Shown: positions 1 through 8,106 of the stretch, in pieces
Layout: every line of letters begins with the position of its first letter
Position numbering within the stretch: position 1 is the first letter of the stretch
Origin: SELP01 sp035969385
Lineage (GTDB): Bacteria; Pseudomonadota; Alphaproteobacteria; Rhodobacterales; Rhodobacteraceae
Length of the DNA stretch: 64,000 nucleotides
Direction of reading: 5' to 3'
NCBI RefSeq assembly: GCF_035969385.1
Contig: NZ_JAYKKJ010000002.1
Span: 248,001 to 312,000 of the forward strand
Made by a program: the position numbers and the translations under genes
The notes under the pieces: model-generated
Told to the model about the DNA's origin: nothing
The model's database searches: none
Seen by the model: only the letters and a program-made list of their open reading frames with translations

Positions 1-552
1 CATCCCGTAGAAACTCGCCCGACCGGCAAACTCAAGATTGTTGAGGAAGGGGTAGGGCAGGCCGTTCGTCACCGTGCCCGACGGTTCGGTCGCGAAGCGT
101 TGGACCAGAAGCTCCGCCCAGACGATATAGGCCGTCACGATTCCGGCCATCCACCCGACACTGCGCAGCGGCCGCCGGAACCCGCGATAGACGAACAGGG
201 CGTTGATCCACAGGAAATGCGGCCCGACGGCGTGCAAGTAGAACTCCAGCCACCAGACGCCCAGCTGGCCATTGGCGGTGACAGAGGCCGGGTCCGCGAA
301 AAACAATCGCCAATAGAGCAGGACAACCATCGCGTTTTGCACCGAGGCCGCGCCGATGAACCCGTCCCACCGGGCCGGATCACGGGAGAAGATGGTCAGG
401 CCATGAGCAATGGTCGCAAGGAACAGCCCCCAGACCGTGAAGAACCGGAATGGGCCAGCGAACTGGGTATATTCGCTGAAGAACACCATCCGCAGGCAAT
501 ACCCGACCGCGATGACGAATGCGGCGATCTGGAAGGCCCGGCCCAACGTCAT
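1..552 (-). CDS. FAR-17a/AIG1-like (Pr6Pr-type) multi-TM membrane protein, 3' end outside window
   Basis: The reading frame is open from the ATG at 552 to the window edge (184 codons), so the C-terminus is missing. It is very hydrophobic, with about five membrane segments visible, and ends in a region with the motif NGLPYPFLNN. That motif resembles the YPYPFL motif of the FAR-17a/AIG1 family, whose eukaryotic members hydrolyse fatty-acid esters of hydroxy fatty acids in membranes. Bacterial members have no assigned role that I know of. Its ATG overlaps the dxs stop (ATGA), so it is translationally coupled as the last gene of the isoprenoid operon. A role in membrane lipid metabolism is inference. 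The family call rests on topology and one motif. Confidence 0.7.
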   Translation of the reverse strand, partial: MTLGRAFQIAAFVIAVGYCLRMVFFSEYTQFAGPFRFFTVWGLFLATIAHGLTIFSRDPARWDGFIGAASVQNAMVVLLYWRLFFADPASVTANGQLGVWWLEFYLHAVGPHFLWINALFVYRGFRRPLRSVGWMAGIVTAYIVWAELLVQRFATEPSGTVTNGLPYPFLNNLEFAGRASFYGM

Positions 553-2480
553 GCGCGTTTGGTCGAGATGCTGGAGATGCCAAGCACGTCCAAAACCCGT
601 TTTTCAATGGACTCCGCGTCCAGCGCGGCAACTTCGTACATTTGCGCCGGGCTGGCCTGATCGATGAAGATATCGGGCAGGACCATGCTGCGGAACTTCA
701 GCCCGTGGTCGAACCGGCCTTCATCCGACAAAAGCTGGGCCACATGGCTGCCAAAGCCGCCAACCGCGCCCTCTTCGATCGTGATCAGCGCCTCGTGCCG
801 GTCGGCAAGATCCAGGATCAGATCCCGGTCAAGCGGTTTGGCAAAGCGGGCATCGGCGACGGTGGGGGTGATACCGCGCGCAGAGAGTGCCTCGGCGGCC
901 TTCAACGTTTCCTGAAGCCGTGTGCCAAAGGACAAAAGCGCGATGCCCTTGCCCTCCTGAATGATCCGACCTTTGCCGATCTCCAGCGGTTCAGCATCGG
1001 TCGGAATCTCAACACCGACCCCCTCGCCACGCGGGAACCGGAAGGCAATCGGCCCGTCGTCATGCCGGGCGGCGGTGACGACCATGCGCACCAGCTCTGC
1101 TTCGTCCGCGGCGGCCATCACTACAAAGCCGGGCAGGTTGGCAAGGAAGGCAATATCGTAGCTGCCGGCATGGGTGGCGCCGTCAGCCCCGACAAGGCCC
1201 GCGCGATCAATCGGAAAGCGGACCGGCAGACGCTGGATCGCCACGTCATGCACGACCTGATCATAGCCACGCTGAAGGAAGGTCGAATACAGCGCGCAGA
1301 AGGGGCGCAGCCCCCCGGCGGCAAGGCCCGCGCTGAAGGTCACGGCATGTTGTTCGGCAATGCCCACGTCGAAACAGCGGCTGGCATAGCGTTCCATGAA
1401 CCGGTCAAGGCCGGTGCCATCCGGCATGGCGGCGGTGACGGCGCAAATCTTCGGATCCTTCGCCGCCTCGGCCAGCAGGGTTTCAGCAAAGACGCTGGTA
1501 TAACTGGGGGCGTTCGATTTCGCCTTGGCCTGCTTGCCGGTCATCACGTCGAACTTGGCCGTGGCATGGCCCTTGTCGCGGGCCATCTCTGCCGGGGCAT
1601 AGCCTTTGCCCTTTTTCGTGACCGCATGGATCAGAACCGGGCCGGTCGCGCGGGCCTTGACCGTGCGCAGGACCGACAAAAGCTGCTCCATGTCATGCCC
1701 GTCGATCGGACCGACGTAGGAAAACCCCAGTTCTTCAAACAGGGTGCCGCCCACGGTCATGTGCTTGAGCATGTCCTTGGCCCGCTTGGCCCCTTCGCGG
1801 AAGGGTTCCGGCAGCAGGCTGACCGCGCCTTTGGCGGCGGCCTTCAGCTCCTGAAATGGTTCGCCTGCATAAAGACGCGACAGGTACGACGACAGCGCTC
1901 CGACAGGCTCTGCAATCGACATTTCGTTGTCGTTCAGGATGACAAACAGGCGTTTTTTCAGGTGGCCCGCGTTGTTCATCGCCTCGAACGCCATCCCGGC
2001 ACTCATCGCCCCGTCGCCGATCACGGCAATGGCGTCACCCAGGCCTTCGTCGGTCGTGCCACCCAGATCGCGGGCGACGGCAAACCCCAAGGCCGCGCTG
2101 ATTGAGGTAGAGCTATGCGCCGCGCCGAATGGGTCGTAGGGGGATTCAGAGCGCTTGGTGAACCCCGAAAGCCCGTCTTTCTGGCGCAGGGTGCGGATAC
2201 GGTCGCGCCGCCCGGTCAGGATCTTGTGCGGATAGCATTGGTGGGACACGTCCCAGATGATCTTGTCCTTCGGGGCATCGAACACGGCATGAAGCGCAAC
2301 GGTCAGTTCCACAACACCCAGACCCGCGCCAAGATGCCCGCCGGTTTCGGATACAGCACTGATGGTTTCCGCCCGCAATTCGCCCGCCAATTGCGTCAAT
2401 TGCCCATCCGACAGGCCCTTCATGTCGGCGGGCGTCTGGACCTTGTCCAGCAGCGGGGTATGGGGTGTCTGGCTCATCAC
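549..2480 (-). CDS. dxs: 1-deoxy-D-xylulose-5-phosphate synthase
   Basis: This is the first enzyme of the MEP isoprenoid pathway. It condenses pyruvate and glyceraldehyde-3-phosphate with thiamine diphosphate. The 643-aa length is typical. The N-terminal domain has the thiamine-diphosphate motif GDGAMSAGMAFEAMNNAG with the downstream NDNEMS. The middle pyrimidine-binding domain has GIAEQHAVTFSAGLA, and a transketolase C-terminal domain follows. The start ATG overlaps the ispA stop (ATGA), and the stop overlaps the next membrane-protein start, so the genes are translated together. The product also feeds thiamine and pyridoxal synthesis. Identification is secure. Confidence 0.98.
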   Translation of the reverse strand: MMSQTPHTPLLDKVQTPADMKGLSDGQLTQLAGELRAETISAVSETGGHLGAGLGVVELTVALHAVFDAPKDKIIWDVSHQCYPHKILTGRRDRIRTLRQKDGLSGFTKRSESPYDPFGAAHSSTSISAALGFAVARDLGGTTDEGLGDAIAVIGDGAMSAGMAFEAMNNAGHLKKRLFVILNDNEMSIAEPVGALSSYLSRLYAGEPFQELKAAAKGAVSLLPEPFREGAKRAKDMLKHMTVGGTLFEELGFSYVGPIDGHDMEQLLSVLRTVKARATGPVLIHAVTKKGKGYAPAEMARDKGHATAKFDVMTGKQAKAKSNAPSYTSVFAETLLAEAAKDPKICAVTAAMPDGTGLDRFMERYASRCFDVGIAEQHAVTFSAGLAAGGLRPFCALYSTFLQRGYDQVVHDVAIQRLPVRFPIDRAGLVGADGATHAGSYDIAFLANLPGFVVMAAADEAELVRMVVTAARHDDGPIAFRFPRGEGVGVEIPTDAEPLEIGKGRIIQEGKGIALLSFGTRLQETLKAAEALSARGITPTVADARFAKPLDRDLILDLADRHEALITIEEGAVGGFGSHVAQLLSDEGRFDHGLKFRSMVLPDIFIDQASPAQMYEVAALDAESIEKRVLDVLGISSISTKRA

Positions 2481-3340
2481 TTGTCCCGGGCGATCACGAA
2501 GCGGGCAAGATCCCGCAGCAGTCGCGCGTCTTCACCATAGATAGATAGGGCATCGCAAGCCTCTGTCACCAGATTGGCGGCGCGGCGCTTGGCCTCATCC
2601 AGACCCAGAAGTGAAACAAAGGTCGCCTTTCCGGCCTCGGCATCCTTGCCGACGGCCTTGCCCACGGTGTCAGCATCGCCTTCCACATCCAACACATCAT
2701 CCCAGATCTGAAAGGCCAGACCGATGGCCTTGCCGTAGCGGCCCATCGGGCCGGGATCGGCCTCGGCCATCCAGGGGCCCGCCATCGCCGCCCATTCAAT
2801 CAGGGCGCCCGTTTTTTCGGCCTGAAGCGTCTCTATCTCGGCCAAAGTCAACGGTTTCTCGGAAGTCTCTGCCGCGATATCCAGCGCCTGACCGCCCACC
2901 ATGCCGCGCACACCGGCGGCACGTGCCAAGGTCCGGGCAAGCGTCACCTGAGCATTCGCCGATACCCCGGACTGCAGAACCAGTTCAAAGGCGAGCGATT
3001 GCAGGGCATCGCCTGCCAGAACGGCCGTCGCCTCGTCCCACTTGCGATGCACCGTCGGCTGTCCCCGGCGCAGATCGTCGTCATCCATGCAAGGCAGATC
3101 ATCGTGGATCAGGCTATAGGCATGGATCGCCTCGATCGCGGCGGCGGCTGGCGCGGCCTGTGATTCCCCATGCCCGTGAATGCGGGCGCCTTCAAGCACC
3201 AGAAACCCGCGCAGCCCCTTACCGCCCTGCGCCGCATAGCGCATCGCCTCGGCCACCGGCAGGTCGACCCCGGTTAGGGCCTCGGTGATCCGGGCCTCGA
3301 CAATGCTGCGGGCCGTGGCAAGGGCGTCGTTCAGGGGCAC
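2477..3340 (-). CDS. ispA: Polyprenyl (farnesyl/geranylgeranyl-type) diphosphate synthase
   Basis: This is a short-chain trans-prenyltransferase that extends DMAPP with IPP. Both aspartate-rich motifs are visible: first LIHDDLPCMDDDDLRRG (D80-D86) and second IWDDVLD near residue 210, with GGKGLRG near residue 40 for the diphosphate. The 287-aa length fits the bacterial FPP synthase family. It starts at a GTG (3340), three bases after the xseB stop, and overlaps dxs by four bases. Placement between xseB and dxs is the common proteobacterial order. Farnesyl versus geranylgeranyl product length cannot be settled by eye. Confidence 0.95.
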   Translation of the reverse strand: MPLNDALATARSIVEARITEALTGVDLPVAEAMRYAAQGGKGLRGFLVLEGARIHGHGESQAAPAAAAIEAIHAYSLIHDDLPCMDDDDLRRGQPTVHRKWDEATAVLAGDALQSLAFELVLQSGVSANAQVTLARTLARAAGVRGMVGGQALDIAAETSEKPLTLAEIETLQAEKTGALIEWAAMAGPWMAEADPGPMGRYGKAIGLAFQIWDDVLDVEGDADTVGKAVGKDAEAGKATFVSLLGLDEAKRRAANLVTEACDALSIYGEDARLLRDLARFVIARDK

Positions 3341-3343
3341 GGG

Positions 3344-3586
3344 TCAGCCCGCGTCCAGCGGTGTCGTGCCCGTCGGTGCGCCGGTTTCGTCAAAGGTGAT
3401 CTTGGCGACCTTCTCTTCGGCCTCTTTCAGCTTGGCGTCGCAGCGGGCTTTCAGCTTTGCGCCCCGTTCATACAGCGCGATGGAATCCTCCAGCGCCACG
3501 TCGCCCCGTTCAAGCTGGCCCACCACGGTTTCAAGCTCGCGGATCGCCTCTTCAAAGCTCATTTCTTCCACGGGTTTCCCGGTCAT
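3344..3586 (-). CDS. xseB: Exodeoxyribonuclease VII small subunit
   Basis: This is the 80-aa small subunit of exonuclease VII, which degrades single-stranded DNA together with XseA (not in the window). The protein is a charged helical pair with the family signature SFEEAIRELETVVGQLERG, followed by YERGAKLKARCDAKLKEAEE. I chose the ATG at 3586 rather than an upstream in-frame start (3628). It overlaps the deacetylase stop as ATGA, and homologues begin shortly before the SFEEA motif. It is the second gene of the operon and is followed after three bases by ispA. Confidence 0.95.
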   Translation of the reverse strand: MTGKPVEEMSFEEAIRELETVVGQLERGDVALEDSIALYERGAKLKARCDAKLKEAEEKVAKITFDETGAPTGTTPLDAG

Positions 3587-4509
3587 CGGCCTCTTTCCTT
3601 TAGAACATTCACATGGGCGAAGGCGCATGCCCCCAGTGCCTCCAGATCATAGCCGCCTTCCTGTGCAGATACCACGCGGCCAGCGCAGAGTTTTTCAGCA
3701 AGATCGCAGATACGGCCGGTGACCCAGGCAAAATCTTCGGTTTCCAGATTGATCCCGGCCAGCGGGTCGGCCCGATGCGCGTCAAACCCGGCAGATACAA
3801 GGATCAGCTCGGGCGCGAAGGCTTCGATCCTTGGGAAGATCTGCGTCTCGTAGATCTGGCGAAACTCCGGCCCCTCGGTCCCGTCGCGCAGCGCGATATT
3901 CAGCACCGTGTCATGGTCGCCCGTATCGGACGGATCGCCGGTGCCGGGATACAGCGGCATCTGGTGGGACGAGACGAACAGGATGCGCGGGTCTTCCTGC
4001 ACAAGGTCTTGGGTTCCGTTGCCGTGGTGCACGTCGAAATCGACGATGGCGACGCGGGACAGCCCGTGATGGTCCAGCGCATATTTCGCGGCAATCGCGA
4101 CATTCCCGAACAGGCAGAACCCCATCGGGGTTTCCTTTTCCGCGTGATGGCCCGGCGGGCGAATGGCGCAATAGGCGTTGGTCACCTCGCCGCCCAGAAC
4201 CAAATCCACCGCGCGGGTAACGGCGCCCACGCCCCGCCATGCGGCGGCAAGCGACCCGGGGCTCATCCATGTGTCGGGATCAAGCTGAACGATCCCCTGC
4301 TCGGGGTCGGCGGCGCGCAGGGCGTCGAAATGGGCCTTCGGATGGGCGCGCAGCACGTCCGTCTCTGCCCCCATCGGGGCCGAAACCCGCAACAGGTCCA
4401 GCGGTTCAAGGGCGGTCAGGATCGCGTCCAGCCGCGCCACCTGTTCCGGGTGGCCGGGCGGCGTAATATGGCTTGTGCAGTCGGGGTGGGTGATCAAAGC
4501 GGTTGTCAT
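3583..4509 (-). CDS. HDAC-superfamily (class II-like) deacetylase
   Basis: This 308-aa zinc-dependent amidohydrolase belongs to the histone deacetylase / acetylpolyamine amidohydrolase superfamily. Signature elements are RPPGHHAEKETPMGFCLFGN (tandem catalytic histidines), IVDFDVHHGNGTQ (zinc Asp and His) and SAGFDAHRADPLAG (second zinc Asp). The natural substrate in bacteria is generally unknown; acetylpolyamine or acetyl-lysine are candidates. It is the first gene of the xseB-ispA-dxs operon and overlaps xseB. It is divergent from the exported-protein gene starting at 4557, so the 47-bp gap must hold promoters or leader for both. Confidence 0.93.
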   Translation of the reverse strand: MTTALITHPDCTSHITPPGHPEQVARLDAILTALEPLDLLRVSAPMGAETDVLRAHPKAHFDALRAADPEQGIVQLDPDTWMSPGSLAAAWRGVGAVTRAVDLVLGGEVTNAYCAIRPPGHHAEKETPMGFCLFGNVAIAAKYALDHHGLSRVAIVDFDVHHGNGTQDLVQEDPRILFVSSHQMPLYPGTGDPSDTGDHDTVLNIALRDGTEGPEFRQIYETQIFPRIEAFAPELILVSAGFDAHRADPLAGINLETEDFAWVTGRICDLAEKLCAGRVVSAQEGGYDLEALGACAFAHVNVLKERGR

Positions 4510-4556
4510 GTCGCCAAGGAACAGAAATCCTGACCAAAGAACAAGAGAGGGAATTG

Positions 4557-5108
4557 ATGCGCATCATCCTGTCGATCATGGCCGCCCTGCTGACCGGTGC
4601 CGCTGTCGCCCAAGAGGCGGCGGAAGACCCGCCGCTTCGCGAACTGTCGCACGACCTGAATGGTGACGGGCGGGCCGAGGTGTTCACCTTGATCGAGCAG
4701 GACGCCGGTTCAACCGATCTGCGGGTTTCGGGGACGGGCGGGCTGGATGTGACCGGCCCGGCGCTGGGCACATCGGGCGAAGGCGCGCAGGCCCCGATCC
4801 TGGCGCTGGATGGGCAGGGGCGGGTTCAGGTCACCTCTTTCCACGATGCCGAGGGCCAGACACGCTGGACCGTCACACTGACCATCGATTTTCCCGACGG
4901 CAGCTACCGGGTCGCGGGCTACCGGTTCGTCTGGTGGGATCAATATGATCCAACGATCTTCGGCTTCTGTGACCTCGACCTGCGGGCCGGGACAGGAACG
5001 ATCCAGCAGGGGGCAGAGCGGACCCATCGGATCGACACGGAAATCCCGACCCTGCCGATCACCCTCTGGGCAGAGACCGACAAGATCTTTCCTGTCGACT
5101 GTTCTTAA
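4557..5108 (+). CDS. Exported protein of unknown function
   Basis: The ATG at 4557 gives 183 aa with a clean signal peptide (MRIILSIMAALLTGAAVAQ, likely cut after AVA). The spacing to the upstream AGAGAGG is right for a ribosome site. An upstream in-frame start (4503) would bury the signal peptide and is rejected. The mature protein is acidic and beta-rich. It has a DLNGDGRAEVFTL stretch resembling an FG-GAP/calcium loop of beta-propellers, but only one copy, so no domain is claimed. It is predicted periplasmic. It is monocistronic, pointing towards the convergent petR. Confidence 0.8.
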   Translation: MRIILSIMAALLTGAAVAQEAAEDPPLRELSHDLNGDGRAEVFTLIEQDAGSTDLRVSGTGGLDVTGPALGTSGEGAQAPILALDGQGRVQVTSFHDAEGQTRWTVTLTIDFPDGSYRVAGYRFVWWDQYDPTIFGFCDLDLRAGTGTIQQGAERTHRIDTEIPTLPITLWAETDKIFPVDCS

Positions 5109-5117
5109 AAACAGGCT

Positions 5118-5819
5118 CTAATCAGGCGCAAGCATGTATCCCGCGCCCCGCACGGTTTGCAGGTATCGCGGCTGCTTCGGGTCTTGTTCCAGCTTGCGGC
5201 GTAGCCGGGTGATCTGAACATCCACCGCCCGTTCCTGGGTCTGCCCGCCGGACCGGTTCAGCTCTTCCACCAGCTTTGCGCGCGAAATAGGTTCGCCCGG
5301 ACGGGCCGAGAAAATGCGCATCAACTGGGCCTCGGTCGCGGTCAGGCGCACCAGATCCTCGCCCTGCCACATCTCTCCACGCTCGATGTCATAGCGGATC
5401 GGGCCAAGGGTCAGGGCCTTGGGGCGCACGATGGTCGGCTCGGACGCTGGAACCCGTCGCAGGATCGCGTTGATCCGCAGCAGCAACTCTTTCGGCTCGA
5501 AGGGTTTGGCAAGGTAGTCGTCCGCGCCCGCCTCCAGCCCGGCAATCCGGTCGGCGGTTTCCCCTTTTGCGGTCAAAAGCATGATCGGGGTGCCGATCTG
5601 CTGTCGCAGGTCGCGACACAGGCTGATCCCGTCCTCGCCCGGCATCATCACGTCCAGCACGATCAGGTCAAATTCCAGCCCCGACAGGATGCGGCGGGCA
5701 TGGGCGGCATCACGCGCGGCGCTGACAAGGAACCCGTTGCGCACGAGAAACTTCTGCAACAAGCCGCGAATGCGTTCATCGTCATCGACGATCAGCAGAT
5801 GGGCATCATCATTACTCAT
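5118..5819 (-). CDS. petR: OmpR-family response regulator, PetR-like
   Basis: This 233-aa two-domain regulator has an N-terminal receiver with the acidic pocket VDDDE and phospho-acceptor D56 in LDVMMPGEDG. The C-terminal part is a winged-helix effector (VDVQITRLRRKLEQDP ... VRGAGYML). It is coupled by ATGA overlap to an upstream MarR-type gene. In Rhodobacter capsulatus that pair, PetP-PetR, lies upstream of the cytochrome bc1 operon and was reported essential. Here no petABC genes or cognate histidine kinase are adjacent. The symbol rests on the paired arrangement and overall resemblance. Confidence 0.85.
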   Translation of the reverse strand: MSNDDAHLLIVDDDERIRGLLQKFLVRNGFLVSAARDAAHARRILSGLEFDLIVLDVMMPGEDGISLCRDLRQQIGTPIMLLTAKGETADRIAGLEAGADDYLAKPFEPKELLLRINAILRRVPASEPTIVRPKALTLGPIRYDIERGEMWQGEDLVRLTATEAQLMRIFSARPGEPISRAKLVEELNRSGGQTQERAVDVQITRLRRKLEQDPKQPRYLQTVRGAGYMLAPD

Positions 5820-6322
5820 ACTTGCCTGTCCTTCAGCGTCGCGTAGTGGCGCCGCATGTCTTCGTCCATCATCGCCTCAAGCACATGCCGAAAGCCGGCA
5901 ACCGCGTCTGGCCCCGCCGCCCGATAGGCGGCCCGCATCCGCTCCCGCTGGGCGTCGGACAATTCGCGTTCCAACAGGGCGCCCTTTTCCGTCAGGAACA
6001 GATGGCGTTCGCGCTTGTCCTTCTTGCCCACGCGGGATTCCACCAGACCGTCCTCGATCAGGCTGCGCAACACACGATTAAGCGACTGTTTTGTAACACC
6101 AAGGATCGACAACAGGTTATTGACCGTGGTGCCCGGACTGCGGTTGATGAAATGGATGGCCCGGTGATGGGCCCGGCCATAGGCCATTCCCTCCAGAATC
6201 CTGTCCGGATCGGCGGTAAAACCGCGATAGGCAAAGAACATCGCTTCGATGCCCTTGCGCAGCTGGTCATCGGTGAGAAAAAGAAGCGCCTGTCCCCCTT
6301 GCCCACTCTGGCTGTCCACCAT
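5816..6322 (-). CDS. petP: MarR-family transcriptional regulator, PetP-like
   Basis: This 168-aa single-domain regulator has a winged helix centred on LLSILGVTKQSLNRVLRSL (recognition helix) and a wing VGKKDKRERHLFLTEKG. The stop overlaps the petR start, so the two form one operon. The gene is divergent from ilvE across 152 bp that contain a 7-bp-arm palindrome (6359-6381), a possible MarR-type operator. The combination with the downstream OmpR regulator matches Rhodobacter petP-petR. Ligand and targets are unknown. Confidence 0.85.
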   Translation of the reverse strand: MVDSQSGQGGQALLFLTDDQLRKGIEAMFFAYRGFTADPDRILEGMAYGRAHHRAIHFINRSPGTTVNNLLSILGVTKQSLNRVLRSLIEDGLVESRVGKKDKRERHLFLTEKGALLERELSDAQRERMRAAYRAAGPDAVAGFRHVLEAMMDEDMRRHYATLKDRQV

Positions 6323-6358
6323 CCCGGTCTCCCTTGTTTTATTGGTTCAGGATAAGTC

Positions 6359-6381
6359 AGCCTTGTTGACATTCCAAGGCT
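6359..6381. promoter_or_regulatory. 23-bp palindrome between petP and ilvE, candidate operator
   Basis: AGCCTTG at 6359-6365 and CAAGGCT at 6375-6381 are perfect 7-bp inverted arms separated by nine bases. The TTGACA of a candidate ilvE promoter lies in the spacer. The size suits a dimeric MarR-type regulator such as the adjacent PetP. Binding is inference. Confidence 0.5.
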
Positions 6382-6394
6382 TGACTGCTAGCCG
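6366..6394 (+). promoter_or_regulatory. Candidate sigma-70-type promoter for ilvE
   Basis: A perfect -35 TTGACA (6366-6371) is followed after 17 bases by a weak -10, TAGCCG (6389-6394), about 80 bases before the ilvE start. The weak -10 lowers confidence. Confidence 0.35.
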
Positions 6395-6474
6395 ATTCCG
6401 GAAATTTCGCAAGATTATGTCCGAACCGGACCTTCTTGCGAAACAAATGAAATCTTTCGGGAAAGGTCTTCAGG

Positions 6475-7344
6475 ATGGCTGGGTCTTACGACGATCGCGA
6501 CGGGAAAATCTGGCTGGATGGCAATCTGGTCGAATGGCGGGATGCCAAGGTGCATATCCTGACCCATGCGCTTCACTATGCCTCCAGCGTGTTCGAAGGC
6601 GAACGGGCCTATGGCGGCAAGATCTTCAAATCGGTCGAACATTCGCAGCGCTTGCTGAAGTCCGGCGAACTGCTGGACATGCCGATCCCCTATACCGTCG
6701 AGCAAATTGAAGAGGCGAAATACGCCGCCCTCAAGGCCAACAACCTCTCCGATGCCTATGTCCGCGCGGTCGCCTGGCGCGGCGCGGGCGAAGACATGGG
6801 CGTGGCCTCGGCCCGGAACCCGGTGCGGATGGCTGTCGCTGTCTGGGAATGGGGCGCTTACTACGGCGACGCCAAGATGAAGGGCGCCAAGCTCGATATC
6901 GCGAAATGGAAACGGCCAAGCCCGGAAACCATCCCGACCGCGGCGAAAGCGGCAGGCCTCTACATGATCTGCACCATGTCCAAGCACGCGGCCGAGGCGA
7001 AAGGCTGTTCCGACGCCATGTTCATGGATTACCGCGGCTACGTCGCCGAAGCGACCGGCGCCAACGTCTTCTTTGTCAAGGATGGCGAAGTGCACACCCC
7101 ACTGGCCGATGCCTTCCTGAACGGGATCACCCGGCAGACCATCATTGCGATGCTGCGGGACAAGGGCATCACTGTGCACGAACGCCATATCATGCCGGAA
7201 GAGATGGAAGGCTTCGAACAGTGCTGGCTGACCGGCACCGCCGCCGAAGTGACCCCAGTTGGTCAGATCGGCGACTACACCTTCGAGGTTGGCGCGCTAA
7301 CCCGCGATGTGGCGGAAAGCTACGAAAAGCTGGTGCGCGCCTGA
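6475..7344 (+). CDS. ilvE: Branched-chain amino-acid aminotransferase
   Basis: This 289-aa fold-type IV PLP enzyme interconverts Val/Leu/Ile and their 2-oxo acids with glutamate as amino donor. Visible features are HALHYASSVFEGERAY (substrate/PLP region), the PLP lysine K158 in AAKAAGLY, EATGANVFFVKDG and LNGITRQTI (phosphate-binding turn). The start follows an AGG-type ribosome site. It is monocistronic, divergent from petP and convergent with the unknown gene at 7370. Confidence 0.95.
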   Translation: MAGSYDDRDGKIWLDGNLVEWRDAKVHILTHALHYASSVFEGERAYGGKIFKSVEHSQRLLKSGELLDMPIPYTVEQIEEAKYAALKANNLSDAYVRAVAWRGAGEDMGVASARNPVRMAVAVWEWGAYYGDAKMKGAKLDIAKWKRPSPETIPTAAKAAGLYMICTMSKHAAEAKGCSDAMFMDYRGYVAEATGANVFFVKDGEVHTPLADAFLNGITRQTIIAMLRDKGITVHERHIMPEEMEGFEQCWLTGTAAEVTPVGQIGDYTFEVGALTRDVAESYEKLVRA

Positions 7345-7369
7345 CAATCATCTTTGGGTTGAGCTTAAC

Positions 7370-8062
7370 TTAGCCCGATCCGCCCCAGATCCTTGCCGGC
7401 AGCTGTGCCGGCAAGAGCCCCCCTTGCAGGTGGACAAGGGCCGTTTCCGAATACCCCGAGAACGGAATGGTCAGCCCGTCGTCGAAGATGATTGCGGTCG
7501 TCGGCACATAGACTGTTGCATCGGCCCCGTTCACAGATCCCTCGACCGAGATCGTGCCGTTCAAGGTTAGGGCCGTAACCTCTGCCCTGCGCACCGCATT
7601 CAGAACGGGAATCTGCTTGTCCGGTCCCGGGCTGGCGTGAAAACCGACATTCTCGCCGGTTGGGGCCTTGCCCCCGAAAAAGACCTCGCCGAACAGAACG
7701 CTGGCATAGGCGGCCATCTTGCTATCCGGCGGCGGTGGTGGTGCGGGGCCAATTCCGGCCCCGGCGGCGATCATGTCTTCGGGGATGTCGGATGGTAGCA
7801 GCACGGAAAGTGACTGTCGCAAGGCGGCGAAGGCAGAGGAGGACACGCTTGGCACCGACAGGTCGAAGGTCAGGTCGATCTTGCCCGGCGCGCCTGGGGC
7901 AATAGTTGCGGTCACGCTGGTATGGCCGTTGTGGATGACGCCGTTGAATTGCTGTGCCGGGCTTTGGACAACTGGCGAAGAACCCGATCCAAGGATTTCC
8001 AGATTTCTGGAGATTAGGCCGGGTGGCAGGGTGATCGGGTTTAGTTCAGCCATATTAGACAC
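7370..8062 (-). CDS. Unrecognised protein, downstream partner of an orphan gene pair
   Basis: This 230-aa protein matches no family I know. It has no signal peptide or membrane helix. It is rich in small and beta-forming residues, with a proline run (GPAPPPPPDSK) near the middle and a Gly-rich C-terminus. The start is ambiguous: GTG at 8062 or ATG at 8053 (MAELNPITLPPG), neither with a strong ribosome site. It lies 44 bp after the gene at 8107-8661 in the same direction, so it is probably cotranscribed. The pair may make a two-component structural or secreted product, which is inference only. Confidence 0.6.
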   Translation of the reverse strand: MSNMAELNPITLPPGLISRNLEILGSGSSPVVQSPAQQFNGVIHNGHTSVTATIAPGAPGKIDLTFDLSVPSVSSSAFAALRQSLSVLLPSDIPEDMIAAGAGIGPAPPPPPDSKMAAYASVLFGEVFFGGKAPTGENVGFHASPGPDKQIPVLNAVRRAEVTALTLNGTISVEGSVNGADATVYVPTTAIIFDDGLTIPFSGYSETALVHLQGGLLPAQLPARIWGGSG

Positions 8063-8106
8063 TGATATGTGCTGGCGGAGACGGGTGTCCCCGCCAGTAA
8101 TCCGGC

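Noticed and set aside
519..2105. Long plus-strand frame (528 aa) opposite dxs
   Set aside because: It is antisense to a certain dxs, has no domain or ribosome site, and has the His/Gln/Arg-rich composition typical of reverse-strand shadows in GC-rich DNA.
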